This document shows, piece after piece, positions 37,906 through 51,700 of a DNA stretch of 64,000 nt (positions within the stretch are counted from its first letter, which is position 1; the number at the start of each line of letters is the position of its first letter). This stretch comes from Harmonia axyridis (lineage: Eukaryota > Arthropoda > Insecta > Coleoptera > Coccinellidae). The notes under the pieces were generated by a model. It had not been told where the DNA came from. It ran no database searches and worked only from the letters and a program-made list of their open reading frames with translations. Both the position numbers and the translations under genes were made by a program. The DNA is taken from contig NC_059508.1 of assembly GCF_914767665.1 (NCBI RefSeq), positions 23,559,501 through 23,623,500 of the forward strand. Direction: 5' to 3'.

Positions 37906-40900
37906 AGGTAGCTATAATCTCCCACGTGGTAAGGTCAATTGCTGCTGTAACCACAAATGCACGACTGACTTCTAATATTGATTTCATTTGTTTGTTATTT
38001 CCTTCACTGTTTCTCATTCTAACACTTCTCATCTTATTGCACAGGGACGAAAGCTTGACACACGTGTCTAAGGAAACCACTTTGGTATGAGGGACTGTTT
38101 TTATTCCCTTCTTTTTGTTCAATCAACAATTATCCAAGTAAGCCATTCCACATTGTTGATTTTCTTGGACTCGAATGTCACGCAGGTAGCAATAATCTCC
38201 CACGTGGTAAGGTCAATTGCTGCTGTAACCACAAATGCACGACTGACTTCTGTTGTTGATTTCATTTGTTTGTTATTTCCTTCTATGTTTCTCATTCTAA
38301 CACTTTTCATCGAATTGCACAGGGACGAAAGCTTGACACACGTGTCTAAGAAAACCACTTTGGTATAAGGGACTGTTCTTATTCTTTTTTTTGTTTAATC
38401 AACAATTATCCAAGTAGGCCATTCCACATTGTTGATTATCTTGGACTCGGGTGTCACGAAGGTAGCTATAATCTCCCACGTGGTAAGGTCAATTGCTGCT
38501 GTAACCACAAATGCACGACTGACTTCTTATGTTGATTTCATTTGTTTGTTATTTCCTTCAATGTTTCTCATTCTAACACTTCTCATCTTATTGCACAGGG
38601 ACGAAAGCTTGACACACGTGTCTAAGGAAACCACTTTGGTGTGAGGGACTGTTTTTATTCCCTTCTTTTTGTTCAATCAACAATTATCCAAGTAAGCCAT
38701 TCCACATTGTTGATTTTCTTGGACTCGAATGTCACGCAGGTAGCTATAATCTCCCACGTGGTAAGGTCAATTGCTGCTGTAACCACAAATGCACGACTGA
38801 CTTCTGTTGTTGATTTCATTTGTTTGTTATTTCCTTCTATGTTTCTCATTCTAACACTTTTCATCGTATTGCACAGGGACGAAAGCTTGACACACGTGTC
38901 TAAGGAAACCACTTTGGTATAAGGGACTGTTCTTATTCTCTTTTTTTGTTTAATCAACAATTATCCAAACAGGCCATTCCACATTGTTGATTATCTTGGA
39001 CTCGGATGTCACGAAGGTAGCTATAATCTCCCACGTGGTAAGGTCAATTGCTGCTGTAACCACAAATGCACGACTGACTTCTAAAGTTGATTTCATTTGT
39101 TTGTTATTTCCTTCAATGTTTCTCATTCTAACACTTCTCATCGTATTGCACAGGGACGAAAGCTTGACACACGTGTCTAACGAAACCACTTTGGTATAAG
39201 GGACTGTTCTTATTCCCTTCTTTTTGTTCAATCAACAATTATCCAAGTAAGCAATTCCACATTGTTGATTTTCTTGGACTCGAATGTCACGCAGGTAGCT
39301 ATAATCTCCCACGTGGTAAGGTCAATTGCTGCTGTAACCACAAATGCACGACTTACTTCTGTTGTTGATTTCATTTGTTTGTTATTTCCTTCTATGTTTC
39401 TCATTCTAACACTTTTCATCGTATTGCACAGGGACGAAAGCTTGACACGCGTGTCTAAGGAAACCATTTTGGTATAAGGGACTGTTCTTATTCCCTTCGT
39501 TTTGTTTAATGAACAATTATCCAAGTAAGCCATTCCACATTGTTGATTTTCTTGGACTCGGATGTCACGCAGGTAGCTATAATCTCCCACGTGGTAAGGT
39601 CAATTGCTGCTGTAACCACAAATGCACGACTGACTTCTGTTGTTGATTTCATTTGTTTGTTATTTCCTTCTATGTTTCTCATTCTAACACTTTTCATCGT
39701 ATTGCACAGGAACGAAAGCTTGACACAGGTGTCTAAGGAAACCACTTTGGTATAAGGGACTGTTCTTATTCCCTTCTTTTTGTTTAATGAACAATTATCC
39801 AAGTAAGCCATTCCACATTGTTGATTATCTTGGACTCGGATGTCACGCAGGTAGCTATAATCTCCCACGTGGTAAGGTCAATTGCTGCCGTAACCACAAA
39901 TGCACGAATGACTTCTAATGTTGATTTCATTTGTTTGTTATTTCCTTCAATGTTTCTCATTTTAACACTTTTCATCGTATTGCACAGGGACGAAAGCTTG
40001 ACACGCGTGTCTAAGGAAACCACTTTGGTATAAGGGACTGTTCTTATTCCCTTCGTTTTGTTTAATGAACAATTATCCAAGTAAGCCATTCCACATTGTT
40101 GATTTTCTTGGACTCGGATGTCACGCAGGTAGCTATAATCTCCCACGTGGTAAGGTCAATTGCTGCTGTAACCACAAATGCACGACTGACTTCTGTTGTT
40201 GATTTCATTTGTTTGTTATTTCCTTCTATGTTTCTCATTCTAACACTTTTCATCGAATTGCACAGGGACGAAAGCTTGACACACGTGTCTAAGAAAACCA
40301 CTTTGGTATAAGGGACTGTTCTTATTCTTTTTTTTGTTTAATCAACAATTATCCAAGTAGGCCATTCCACATTGTTGATTATCTTGGACTCGGGTGTCAC
40401 GAAGGTAGCTATAATCTCCCACGTGGTAAGGTCAATTGCTGCTGTAACCACAAATGCACGACTGACTTCTAATGTTGATTTCATTTGTTTGTTATTTCCT
40501 TCAATGTTTCTCATTCTAACATCTTATTGCACAGGGACGAAAGCTTGACACACGTGTCTAAGGAAACCACTTTGGTGTGAGGGACTGTTTTTATTCCCTT
40601 CTTTTTGTTCAATAAACAATTATCCAAGTAAGCCATTCCACATTGTTGATTTTCTTGGACTCGAATGTCACGCAGGTAGCTATAATCTCCCACGTGGTAA
40701 GGTCAATTGCTGCTGTAACCACAAATGCACGACTGACTTCTGTTGTTGATTTCATTTGTTTGTTATTTCCTTCTATGTTTCTCATTCTAACACTTTTCAT
40801 CGTATTGCACAGGGACGAAAGCTTGACACACGTGTCTAAGGAAACCACTTTGGTATAAGGGACTGTTCTTATTCTCTTTTTTTGTTTAATCAACAATTAT

Positions 40901-43900
40901 CCAAGTAGGCCATTCCACATTGTTGATTTTCTTGGACTCGGATGTCACGCAGGTAGCTATAATCTCCCACGTGGTGAGGTCAATTGCTGCTGTAACCACA
41001 AATGCACGACTGACTTCTGTTGTTGATTTCATTCGTTTGTTATTTTCTTCAATGTTTCTCATTCTAACACTTTTCATCGTAATGCACAGGGACGAAAGCT
41101 TGACACACGTGTCTATGGAAACCACATTGGTATAAGGGACTGTTCTTATTCTCTTTTTTTGTTTAATCAACAATTATCCAAGTAGGCCATTTCACATTGT
41201 TGATTTTCTTGGACTCGGATGTCACGAAGGTAGCTATAATCTCCCACGTGGTAAGGTCAATTGCTGCTGTAACCACAAATGCACGACTGACTTCTAATGT
41301 TGATTTCATTTGTTTGTTATTTCCTTCAATGTTTCTCATTCTAACACTTCTCATCGTATTGCACAGGGACGAAAGCTTGACACACGTGTCTAAGGAAACC
41401 ACTTTGGTATAAGGGACTGTTCTTATTCCCTTCTTTTTGTTCAATCAACAATTATCCAAGTGAGCAATTCCACATTGTTGATTTTCTTGGACTCGAATGT
41501 CACGCAGGTAGCTATAATCTCCCACGTGGTAAGGTCAATTGCTGCTGTAACCACAAATGCACGACTTACTTCTGTTGTTGATTTCATTTGTTTGTTATTT
41601 CCTTCTATGTTTCTCATTCTAACACTTTTCATCGTATTGCACAGGAACGAAAGCTTGACACAGGTGTCTAAGGAAACCACTTTGGTATAAGGGACTGTTC
41701 TTATTCCCTTCTTTTTGTTTAATGAACAATTATCCAAGTAAGCCATTCCACATTGTTGATTATCTTGGACTCGGATGTCACGCAGGTAGCTATAATCTCC
41801 CACGTGGTAAGGTCAATTGCTGCTGTAACCACAAATGCACGAATGACTTCTAATGTTATTTGTTTGTTATTTCCTTCAATGTTTCTCATTTTAACACTTT
41901 TCATCGTATTGCACAGGGACGAAAGCTTGACACGCGTGTCTAAGGAAACCACTTTGGTATAAGGGACTGTTCTTATTCCCTTCGTTTTGTTCAATGAACA
42001 ATTATCCAAGTAAGCAATTCCACATTGTTGATTTTCTTGGACTCGGATGTCACGCAGGTAGCTATAATCTCCCACGTGGTAAGGTCAATTGCTGCTGTAA
42101 CCACAAATGCACGACTGACTTCTGTTGTTGATTTCATTTGTTTGTTATTTCCTTCTATGTTTCTCATTCTAACACTTTTCATCGTATTGCACAGGAACGA
42201 AAGCTTGACACAGGTGTCTAAGGAAACCACTTTGGTATAAGGGACTGTTCTTATTCCCTTCTTTTTGTTTAATGAACAATTATCCAAGTAAGCCATTCCA
42301 CATTGTTGATTATCTTGGACTCGGATGTCACGCAGGTAGCTATAATCTCCCACGTGGTAAGGTCAATTGCTGCTGTAACCACAAATGCACGACTGACTTC
42401 TAATGTTGATTTTATTTGTTTGTTATTTCCTTCAATGTTTCTCATTCTAACACTTCTCGTCGTATTGCACAGGGACGAAAGCTTGACACACGTGTCTAAG
42501 GAAACCACTTTGGTATAAGGGACTGTTCTTATTCCCTTCTTTTTGTTCAATCAACAATTATCCAAGTAAGCAATTCCACATTGTTGATTTTCTTGGACTC
42601 GAATGTCACGCAGGTAGCTATAATCTCCCACGTGGTAAGGTCAATTGCTGCTGTAACCACAAATGCACGACTGACTTCTGTTGTTGATTTCATTTGTTTG
42701 TTATTTCCTTCTATGTTTCTCATTCTAACACTTTTCATCGTATTGCACAGGGACGAAAGCTTGACACGCGTGTCTAAGGAAACCACTTTGGTATAAGGGA
42801 CTGTTCTTATTCCCTTCGTTTTGTTTAATGAACAATTATCCAATTAAGCCATTCCACATTGTTGATTTTCTTGGACTCGGATGTCACGCAGGTAGCTATA
42901 ATCTCCCACGTGGTAAGGTCAATTGCTGCTGTAACCACAAATGCAGGACTGACTTCTGTTGTTGATTTCATTTGTTTGTTATTTCCTTCTATGTTTCTCA
43001 TTCTAACACTTTTCATCGTATTGCACAGGAACGAAAGCTTGACACAGGTGTCTAAGGAAACCACTTTGGTATAAGGGACTGTTCTTATTCCCTTCTTTTT
43101 GTTTAATGAACAATTATCCAAGTAAGCCATTCCACATTGTTGATTATCTTGGACTCGGATGTTACGCAGGTAGCTATAATCTCCCACGTGGTAAGGTCAA
43201 TTGCTGCTGTAACCACAAATGCACGACTGACTTCTAATGTTGATTTCATTCGTTTGTTATTTCCTTCAATGTTTCTCATTCTAACACTTTTCGTCGTATT
43301 GCACAGGGACGAAAGCTTGACACGCGTGTCTAAGGAAACCACTTTGGTATAAGGGACTGTTCTTATTCCCTTCGTTTTGTTTAATGAACCATTATCCAAG
43401 TAAGCCATTCCACATTGTTGATTTTCTTGGACTCGGATGTCACGCAGGTAGCTATAATCTCCCACGTGGTAAGGTCAATTGCTGCTGTAACCACAAATGC
43501 ACGACTGACTTCTGTTGTTGATTTCATTTGTTTGTTATTTCCTTCTATGTTTCTCATTCTAACACTTTTCATCGTATTGCACAGGAACGAAAGCTTGACA
43601 CGCGTGTCTAAGGAAACCACTTTGGTATAAGGGACTGTTCTTATTCCCTTCGTTTTGTTCAATGAACAATTATCCAAGTAAGCAATTCCACATTGTTGAT
43701 TTTCTTGGACTCGGATGTCACGCAGGTAGCTATAATCTCCCACGTGGTAAGGTCAATTGCTGCTGTAACCACAAATGCACGACTGACTTCTGTTGTTGAT
43801 TTCATTTGTTTGTTATTTCCTTCTATGTTTCTCATTCTAACACTTTTCATCGTATTGCACAGGAACGAAAGCTTGACACAGGTGTCTAAGGAAACCACTT

Positions 43901-44214
43901 TGGTATAAGGGACTGTTCTTATTCCCTTCTTTTTGTTTAATGAACAATTATCCAAGTAAGCCATTCCACATTGTTGATTATCTTGGACTCGGATGTCACG
44001 CAGGTAGCTATAATCTCCCACGTGGTAAGGTCAATTGCTGCTGTAACCACAAATGCACGACTGACTTCTGTTGTTGATTTCATTTGTTTGTTATTTCCTT
44101 CAATGTTTCTCATTCTAACACTTTTCGTCGTATTGCACAGGGACGAAAGCTTGACACGCGTGTCTAAGGAAACCACTTTGGTATGAGGGACTGTTCTTAT
44201 TCCCTTCTTTTTGT
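37906..44214 (+). repeat. Domain B, mainly two-monomer alternation (~556 bp)
   Basis: Two monomer families alternate. One carries 'gattatcttgg' and 'ttctaatgttg' (for example 38429, 38984, 39818, 41753, 42303, 43137). The other carries 'gattttcttgg' with 'ctcgaatgtc' or 'ctcggatgtc' and 'ttctgttgttg' (38153, 38707, 39262, 40096, 42025, 42581). Offsets such as 38153/38707 (554 bp) and 38429/38984 (555 bp) give the dimer period; some stretches (42581-43970) run as trimers of about 834 bp. Small deletions include seven bases near 40520 ('ctaacatcttattg') and six bases near 41856 ('aatgttatttg'). The second palindromic site is often changed to acaggtgtc. Confidence 0.85.
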
Positions 44215-47200
44215 TTAATGAACAATTATCCAAGTAAGCCATTCCACATTGTTGATTTTCTTGGACTCGGATGTCACGCAGGTAGCTTTAATCTCCCACG
44301 TGGTAAGGTCAATTGCTGCTGTAACCACTAATGCACGACTGACTTCTGTTGTTGATTTCATTTGTTTGTTATTTCCTTCTATGTTTCTCATTCTAACACT
44401 TTTCATCGTATTGCACAGGAACGAAAGCTTGACGCAGGTGTCTATGGAAACCACTTTGGTATAAGGGACTGTTCTTATTCCCTTCTTTTTGTTTAATGAA
44501 CAATTATCCAAGTAGGCCATTCCACATTGTTGATTTTCTTGGACTCGGATGACACGCGGGTAGCTATACTCCCACGTGGTAAGGTCAATTGCTGCTGTAA
44601 CCACAAATGCACGACTGACTTCTGTTGTTGATTTCATTCGTTTGTTATTTTCTTCAATGTTTCTCATTCTAACACTTTTCATCGTATTGCACAGGGACGA
44701 GAGCTTGACACACGTGTCTATGGAAACCACATTCGTATAAGGGACTGTTCTTACTTCATTCTTTCTGTATAATGATCAATTATCCAAGTAAGCCATTCCA
44801 CATTGTTGATTTTCTTGGACTCGGATGACACGCGGGTAGCTATACTCCCACGTGGTAAGGTCAATTGCTGCTGTAACCACAATTGGACGGCTGACTTCTG
44901 TTGTTGATTTCATTTGTTTGTAATTTCCTTCAATGTTACTCAATCTAACACTTCTCATCGTATTGCACAGGGACGAAAGCTTGACACACGTGTCTATGGA
45001 AACCACATTGGTATAAGGGACTGTTCTTATTCCCTTCTTTCTGTATGATGATCAATTATCCAAGTAAGCCATTCCACATTGTTGATTTTCTTGGACTCGG
45101 ATGACACGCAGGTATCTATAATCTGTAACGTGGTAAGGTCAATTGCTGCTGTAACCACAAATGCACGACTGACTTCTGTTGTTGATTTCATTTGTTTGTT
45201 ATTTCCTTCAATGTTTCTCATTCTAACACTTTTCATCATATTGCACAGATACGAAAGCTTGACACACGTGTCTAAGGAAACCACTTTGGTATAAGGGACT
45301 GTTCTTATTCAATTCTTTTTGTTTAATGAACAATTATCCAAGTAAGCCGTTCCACATTGTTGATTTTCTTGGACTCGGATGTCACGCAGGTAGCTATAAT
45401 CTCCCACGTGGTAAGGTCAATTGCTGCTGTAACCACAAATGCACGACTGACTTCTGTTGTTGATTTCATTCGTTTGTTATTTTCTTCAATGTTTCTCATT
45501 CTAACACTTTTCATCGTATTGCACAGGGACGAGAGCTTGACACACGTGTCTATGGAAACCACATTCGTATAAGGGACTGTTCTTACTTCATTCTTTCTGT
45601 ATAATGATCAATTATCCAAGTAAGCCATTCCACATTGTTGATTTTCTTGGACTCGGATGTCACGCTGTAACTATAATCTCCCACGTGGTAAGGTCAATTG
45701 CTGCTGTAATCACAAATGCACGACTGACTTCTGTTGTTGATTTGATTTGTTTGTTATTTCCTTCAATGTTTCTCATTCTAACACTTCTCATCGTATTGCA
45801 CAGGGACGAAAGCTTGACACACGTGTCTATGGAAACCACATTGGTATAAGGGACTGTTCTTATTCCCTTCTTTCTGTATAATGATCAATTATCCAAGTGA
45901 GCCATTCCACATTGTTGATTTTCTTGGACTCGGATGTCACGCAGGTAGCTATAATCTCCCACGTGGTAAGGTCAATTGCTGCTGTAACCACAAATGCACG
46001 ACTGACTTCTGTTGTTGATTTCATTCGTTTGTTATTTTCTTCAATGTTTCTCATTCTAACACTTTTCATCGTATTGCACAGGGACGAGAGCTTGACACAC
46101 GTGTCTATGGAAACCACATTCGTATAAGGGACTGTTCTTACTTCATTCTTTCTGTATAATGATCAATTATCCAAGTAAGCCATTCCACATTGTTGATTTT
46201 CTTGGACTCGGATGTCACGCTGTAGCTATAATCTCCCACGTGGTACGGTCAATTGCTGCTGTAACCACAAATGCACGACTGACTTCTGTTGTTGATTTCA
46301 TTCGTTTGTTATTTTCTTCAATGTTTCTCATTCTAACACTTTTCATCGTATTGCACAGGGACGAAAGCTTGACACACGTGTCTATGGAAACCACATTGGT
46401 ATAAGGGACTGTTCTTATTCCCTTCTTTCTGTATAATGATCAATTATCCAAGTGAGCCATTCCACATTGTTGATTTTCTTGGACTCGGATGACACGCAGG
46501 TAGCTATTATCTTTTACGTGGTAAGGTCAATTGCTGCTGTAACCACAAATGCACGACTGACTTCTGTTGTTGATTTCATTTGTTTGTTATTTCCTTCAAT
46601 GTTTCTCATTCTAACATTTTTCATCGTATTGCACAGGGACGAAAGCTTGACACACGTGTCTGAGGAAACCACTTTGGTATAAGGGACTGTTCTTATTCCC
46701 TTCTTTTTGTTTAATGAACAATTATCCAAGTAAGCCGTTCCACATTGTTCATTTTCTTGGGCTCGGATGTCACGCAGGTAGCTGTAATCTCCCACGTGGT
46801 AAGGTCAATTGCTGCTGTAACCACAAATGCACGACTGACTTCTGTTGTTGATTTCATTCGTTTGTTATTTTCTTCAATGTTTCTCATTCTAACACTTTTC
46901 ATCGTATTGCACAGAGACGAAAGCTTGACACGCGTGTCTAAGGAAACCACTTTGGTATAAGGGACTGTTCTTATTCCCTTCTTTTTGTTTAATGAACAAT
47001 TATCCAAGTAAGCCATTCCACATTGTTGATTTTCTTGGACTCGGATGTCACGCAGGTAACTATAATCTCCCACGTGGTAAGGTCAATTGCTGCTGTAACC
47101 ACAAATGCACGACTGACTTCTGTTGTTGATTTCATTCGTTTGTTATTTTCTTCAATGTTTCTCATTCTAACACTTTTCATCGTATTGCACAGGGACGAAA

Positions 47201-47217
47201 GCTTGACACACGTGTCT

Positions 47218-47355
47218 AAGGAAACCACTTTGGTATAAGGCAATTGTCGGTTGACTTCTGTTGTTGATTTCATTCGTTTGTTATTTCCTTCAATGTTTCT
47301 TACTCTAACACTTTTTGTCGTATTGCTGAGGGATGAAAGCTTGACACACGTGTCT
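47218..47355 (+). repeat. 138-bp half-length satellite unit
   Basis: The distance between successive 'aaggaaaccactttggtat' landmarks is 138 bp instead of 278. 'ggtataagg' is joined directly to 'caattgtcggttgac', so half a monomer is lost with a junction in the caattg of the normal 'gtcaattgc'. The unit recurs at 48314-48451 and 51506-51643. The retained length equals the spacing of the two palindromic sites in a normal monomer. Confidence 0.88.
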
Positions 47356-48313
47356 AAGGAAACCACTTTGGTATAAAGGACTGTTCTTATTTCCTTTTTT
47401 TTGTTTAATCAACAATTATCCAAGTAAGCCGTTCCACATTGTTGATTTTCTTGGGCTCGGATGTCACGCAGGTAGCTGTAATCTCCCACGTGGTAAGGTC
47501 AATTGCTGCTGTAACCACGAATGCACGACTGACTTCTGTTGTTGATTTCATTCGTTTGTTATTTTCTTCAATGTTTCTCATTCTAACACTTTTCATCGTA
47601 TTGCACAGTGACCAAAGCTTGACACACGTGTCTAGGGAAACCACTTTGGTATGAGGGACTGCTCTTCTTCCCTTTTTTCTTTTTGATGAACAATTATCCA
47701 AGTAAGCCATTCCACATTGTTGATTTTCTTGGACTAGGATGTCACGCAGCTAGCTATAATCTCCCACGTGGAAAGGTCAATTGCTGCTGTGACCACAAAT
47801 GCACGACTGACTTCTGTTGTTGATTTCATTTGTTTGTTATTTTCTTCTATGTTTCTCATTCTAACACTCTTCATCGTATTGCACAGGGACGAAAGCTTGA
47901 CACACATGTCTGAGAAAACCACTTTGGTATGAGGGACTGTTCTTATTCCCTTTTTTTTTGTTTAATCAACAATTATCCAAGTGAGCCATTCCACATTGTT
48001 GATTTTCTTGGACTCGGATGTCGCGCATGTAGCTACAATCTCTCAAATGGTAAGGTCAATTGCTGCTGTAACCAAAACTGGACGGCTGACTTCTGTTGTT
48101 GATTTCATTTGTTTGTTATTTCCTCCAATATTTCTTATTAAGCCATTCCACATTTTTGATTTCCTCCCACGTGGTAAGGTCAATTGCTGCTGTAACCAAA
48201 ACTGGACGGTTGACTTCTGTTGTTGATTTCATTTGTTGTTATTTCCTTCAATGTTTCTTACTCTAACACTTTTTGTCGTATTGCTGAGGGATGAAAGCTT
48301 GACACACGTGTCT

Positions 48314-48451
48314 AAGGAAACCACTTTGGTATAAGGCAATTGTCGGTTGACTTCTGTTGTTGATTTCATTCGTTTGTTATTTCCTTCAATGTTTCTTACT
48401 CTAACACTTTTTGTCGTATTGCTGAGGGATGAAAGCTTGACACACGTGTCT
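48314..48451 (+). repeat. 138-bp half-length satellite unit, second in domain C copy 1
   Basis: It has the same junction ('ggcaattgtcggttgac') as the unit at 47218, but follows a different monomer. Domain C copy 2 has no counterpart at the equivalent place, which explains the 138-bp change of offset. Confidence 0.87.
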
Positions 48452-48778
48452 AAGGAAACCACTTTGGTATAAAGGACTGTTCTTATTTCCTTTTTTTTGT
48501 TTAATCAACAATTATCCGAGTAGGCCATTCCACATTGTTGATTTTCTTGGACTCGGATGTCTCGCAGGTAGCTATAATCTCCCACGTGGTAAGGTCAATT
48601 GCTGCTGTAACCACAAATGCACGACTGACTTCTGTTGTTGATTTCATTTGTTTGTTATTTCCTTCAATGTTTCTCATTCTAACACTTTTCGTCGTATTGC
48701 ACAGGGACGAAAGCTTGACACGCGTGTCTAAGGAAACCACTTTGGTATAAGGGACTGTTCTTATTCCCTTCGTTTTGT

Positions 48779-51700
48779 TTAATGAACAATTATCCAAGTA
48801 AGCCATTCCACATTGTTGATTTTCTTGGACTCGGATGTCACGCAGGTAGCTTTAATCTCCCACGTGGTAAGGTCAATTGCTGCTGTAACCACTAATGCAC
48901 GACTGACTTCTGTTGTTGATTTCATTTGTTTGTTATTTCCTTCTATGTTTCTCATTCTAACACTTTTCATCGTATTGCACAGGAACGAAAGCTTGACGCA
49001 GGTGTCTATGGAAACCACTTTGGTATAAGGGACTGTTCTTATTCCCTTCTTTTTGTTTAATGAACAATTATCCAAGTAGGCCATTCCACATTGTTGATTT
49101 TCTTGGACTCGGATGACACGCGGGTAGCTATACTCCCACGTGGTAAGGTCAATTGCTGCTGTAACCACAATTGGACGGCTGACTTCTGTTGTTGATTTCA
49201 TTTGTTTGTAATTTCCTTCAATGTTACTCAATCTAACACTTCTCATCGTATTGCACAGGGACGAAAGCTTGACACACGTGTCTATGGAAACCACATTGGT
49301 ATAAGGGACTGTTCTTATTCCCTTCTTTCTGTATGATGATCAATTATCCAAGTAAGCCATTCCACATTGTTGATTTTCTTGGACTCGGATGACACGCAGG
49401 TATCTATAATCTGTAACGTGGTAAGGTCAATTGCTGCTGTAACCACAAATGCACGACTGACTTCTGTTGTTGATTTCATTTGTTTGTTATTTCCTTCAAT
49501 GTTTCTCATTCTAACACTTTTCATCATATTGCACAGATACGAAAGCTTGACACACGTGTCTAAGGAAACCACTTTGGTATAAGGGACTGTTCTTATTCAA
49601 TTCTTTTTGTTTAATGAACAATTATCCAAGTAAGCCGTTCCACATTGTTGATTTTCTTGGACTCGGATGTCACGCAGGTAGCTATAATCTCCCACGTGGT
49701 AAGGTCAATTGCTGCTGTAACCACAAATGCACGACTGACTTCTGTTGTTGATTTCATTCGTTTGTTATTTTCTTCAATGTTTCTCATTCTAACACTTTTC
49801 ATCGTATTGCACAGGGACGAGAGCTTGACACACGTGTCTATGGAAACCACATTCGTATAAGGGACTGTTCTTACTTCATTCTTTCTGTATAATGATCAAT
49901 TATCCAAGTAAGCCATTCCACATTGTTGATTTTCTTGGACTCGGATGTCACGCTGTAACTATAATCTCCCACGTGGTAAGGTCAATTGCTGCTGTAATCA
50001 CAAATGCACGACTGACTTCTGTTGTTGATTTGATTTGTTTGTTATTTCCTTCAATGTTTCTCATTCTAACACTTCTCATCGTATTGCACAGGGACGAAAG
50101 CTTGACACACGTGTCTATGGAAACCACATTGGTATAAGGGACTGTTCTTATTCCCTTCTTTCTGTATAATGATCAATTATCCAAGTGAGCCATTCCACAT
50201 TGTTGATTTTCTTGGACTCGGATGTCACGCAGGTAGCTATAATCTCCCACGTGGTAAGGTCAATTGCTGCTGTAACCACAAATGCACGACTGACTTCTGT
50301 TGTTGATTTCATTCGTTTGTTATTTTCTTCAATGTTTCTCATTCTAACACTTTTCATCGTATTGCACAGGGACGAGAGCTTGACACACGTGTCTATGGAA
50401 ACCACATTCGTATAAGGGACTGTTCTTACTTCATTCCTTCTGTATAATGATCAATTATCCAAGTAAGCCATTCCACATTGTTGATTTTCTTGGACTCGGA
50501 TGTCACGCTGTAGCTATAATCTCCCACGTGGTACGGTCAATTGCTGCTGTAACCACAAATGCACGACTGACTTCTGTTGTTGATTTCATTCGTTTGTTAT
50601 TTTCTTCAATGTTTCTCATTCTAACACTTTTCATCGTATTGCACAGGGACGAAAGCTTGACACACGTGTCTATGGAAACCACATTGGTATAAGGGACTGT
50701 TCTTATTCCCTTCTTTCTGTATAATGATCAATTATCCAAGTGAGCCATTCCACATTGTTGATTTTCTTGGACTCGGATGACACGCAGGTAGCTATTATCT
50801 TTTACGTGGTAAGGTCAATTGCTGCTGTAACCACAAATGCACGACTGACTTCTGTTGTTGATTTCATTTGTTTGTTATTTCCTTCAATGTTTCTCATTCT
50901 AACATTTTTCATCGTATTGCACAGGGACGAAAGCTTGACACACGTGTCTGAGGAAACCACTTTGGTATAAGGGACTGTTCTTATTCCCTTCTTTTTGTTT
51001 AATGAACAATTATCCAAGTAAGCCGTTCCACATTGTTCATTTTCTTGGGCTTGGATGTCACGCAGGTAGCTGTAATCTCCCACGTGGTAAGGTCAATTGC
51101 TGCTGTAACCACAAATGCACGACTGACTTCTGTTGTTGATTTCATTCGTTTGTTATTTTCTTCAATGTTTCTCATTCTAACACTTTTCATCGTATTGCAC
51201 AGAGACGAAAGCTTGACACGCGTGTCTAAGGAAACCACTTTGGTATAAGGGACTGTTCTTATTCCCTTCTTTTTGTTTAATGAACAATTATCCAAGTAAG
51301 CCATTCCACATTGTTGATTTTCTTGGACTCGGATGTCACGCAGGTAACTATAATCTCCCACGTGGTAAGGTCAATTGCTGCTGTAACCACAAATGCACGA
51401 CTGACTTCTGTTGTTGATTTCATTCGTTTGTTATTTTCTTCAATGTTTCTCATTCTAACACTTTTCATCGTATTGCACAGGGACGAAAGCTTGACACACG
51501 TGTCTAAGGAAACCACTTTGGTATAAGGCAATTGTCGGTTGACTTCTGTTGTTGATTTCATTCGTTTGTTATTTCCTTCAATGTTTCTTACTCTAACACT
51601 TTTTGTCGTATTGCTGAGGGATGAAAGCTTGACACACGTGTCTAAGGAAACCACTTTGGTATAAAGGACTGTTCTTATTTCCTTTTTTTTGTTTAATCAA

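Larger units (their letters stand above)
44215..48778 (+). repeat. Domain C segmental unit, copy 1 (4,564 bp)
   Basis: Most of this block repeats 4,288 bp downstream. Monomer classes at 45079, 45357, 45635, 46468, 46745, 47023, 47439, 47717, 47996 and 48535 correspond in order to HOR A copy 6 classes at 28589, 28867, 29145, 29423, 29701, 29979, 30535, 30813, 31091 and 31493. Private features include 'ggacgagagcttgac' (which destroys the HindIII site), 'cacgctgtaactataatc' and two 138-bp half-size units. Compared with copy 2 it has one extra monomer around 44,490-44,850. Confidence 0.9.

Noticed and set aside
44215..44730. 171-codon minus-strand ORF (and its counterpart at 48779-49294)
   Set aside because: It is longer only because a 2-bp deletion ('gtagctatactccc') makes one monomer 276 bp, divisible by three, so the frame continues across two monomers. 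The protein is simply the monomer translated twice.
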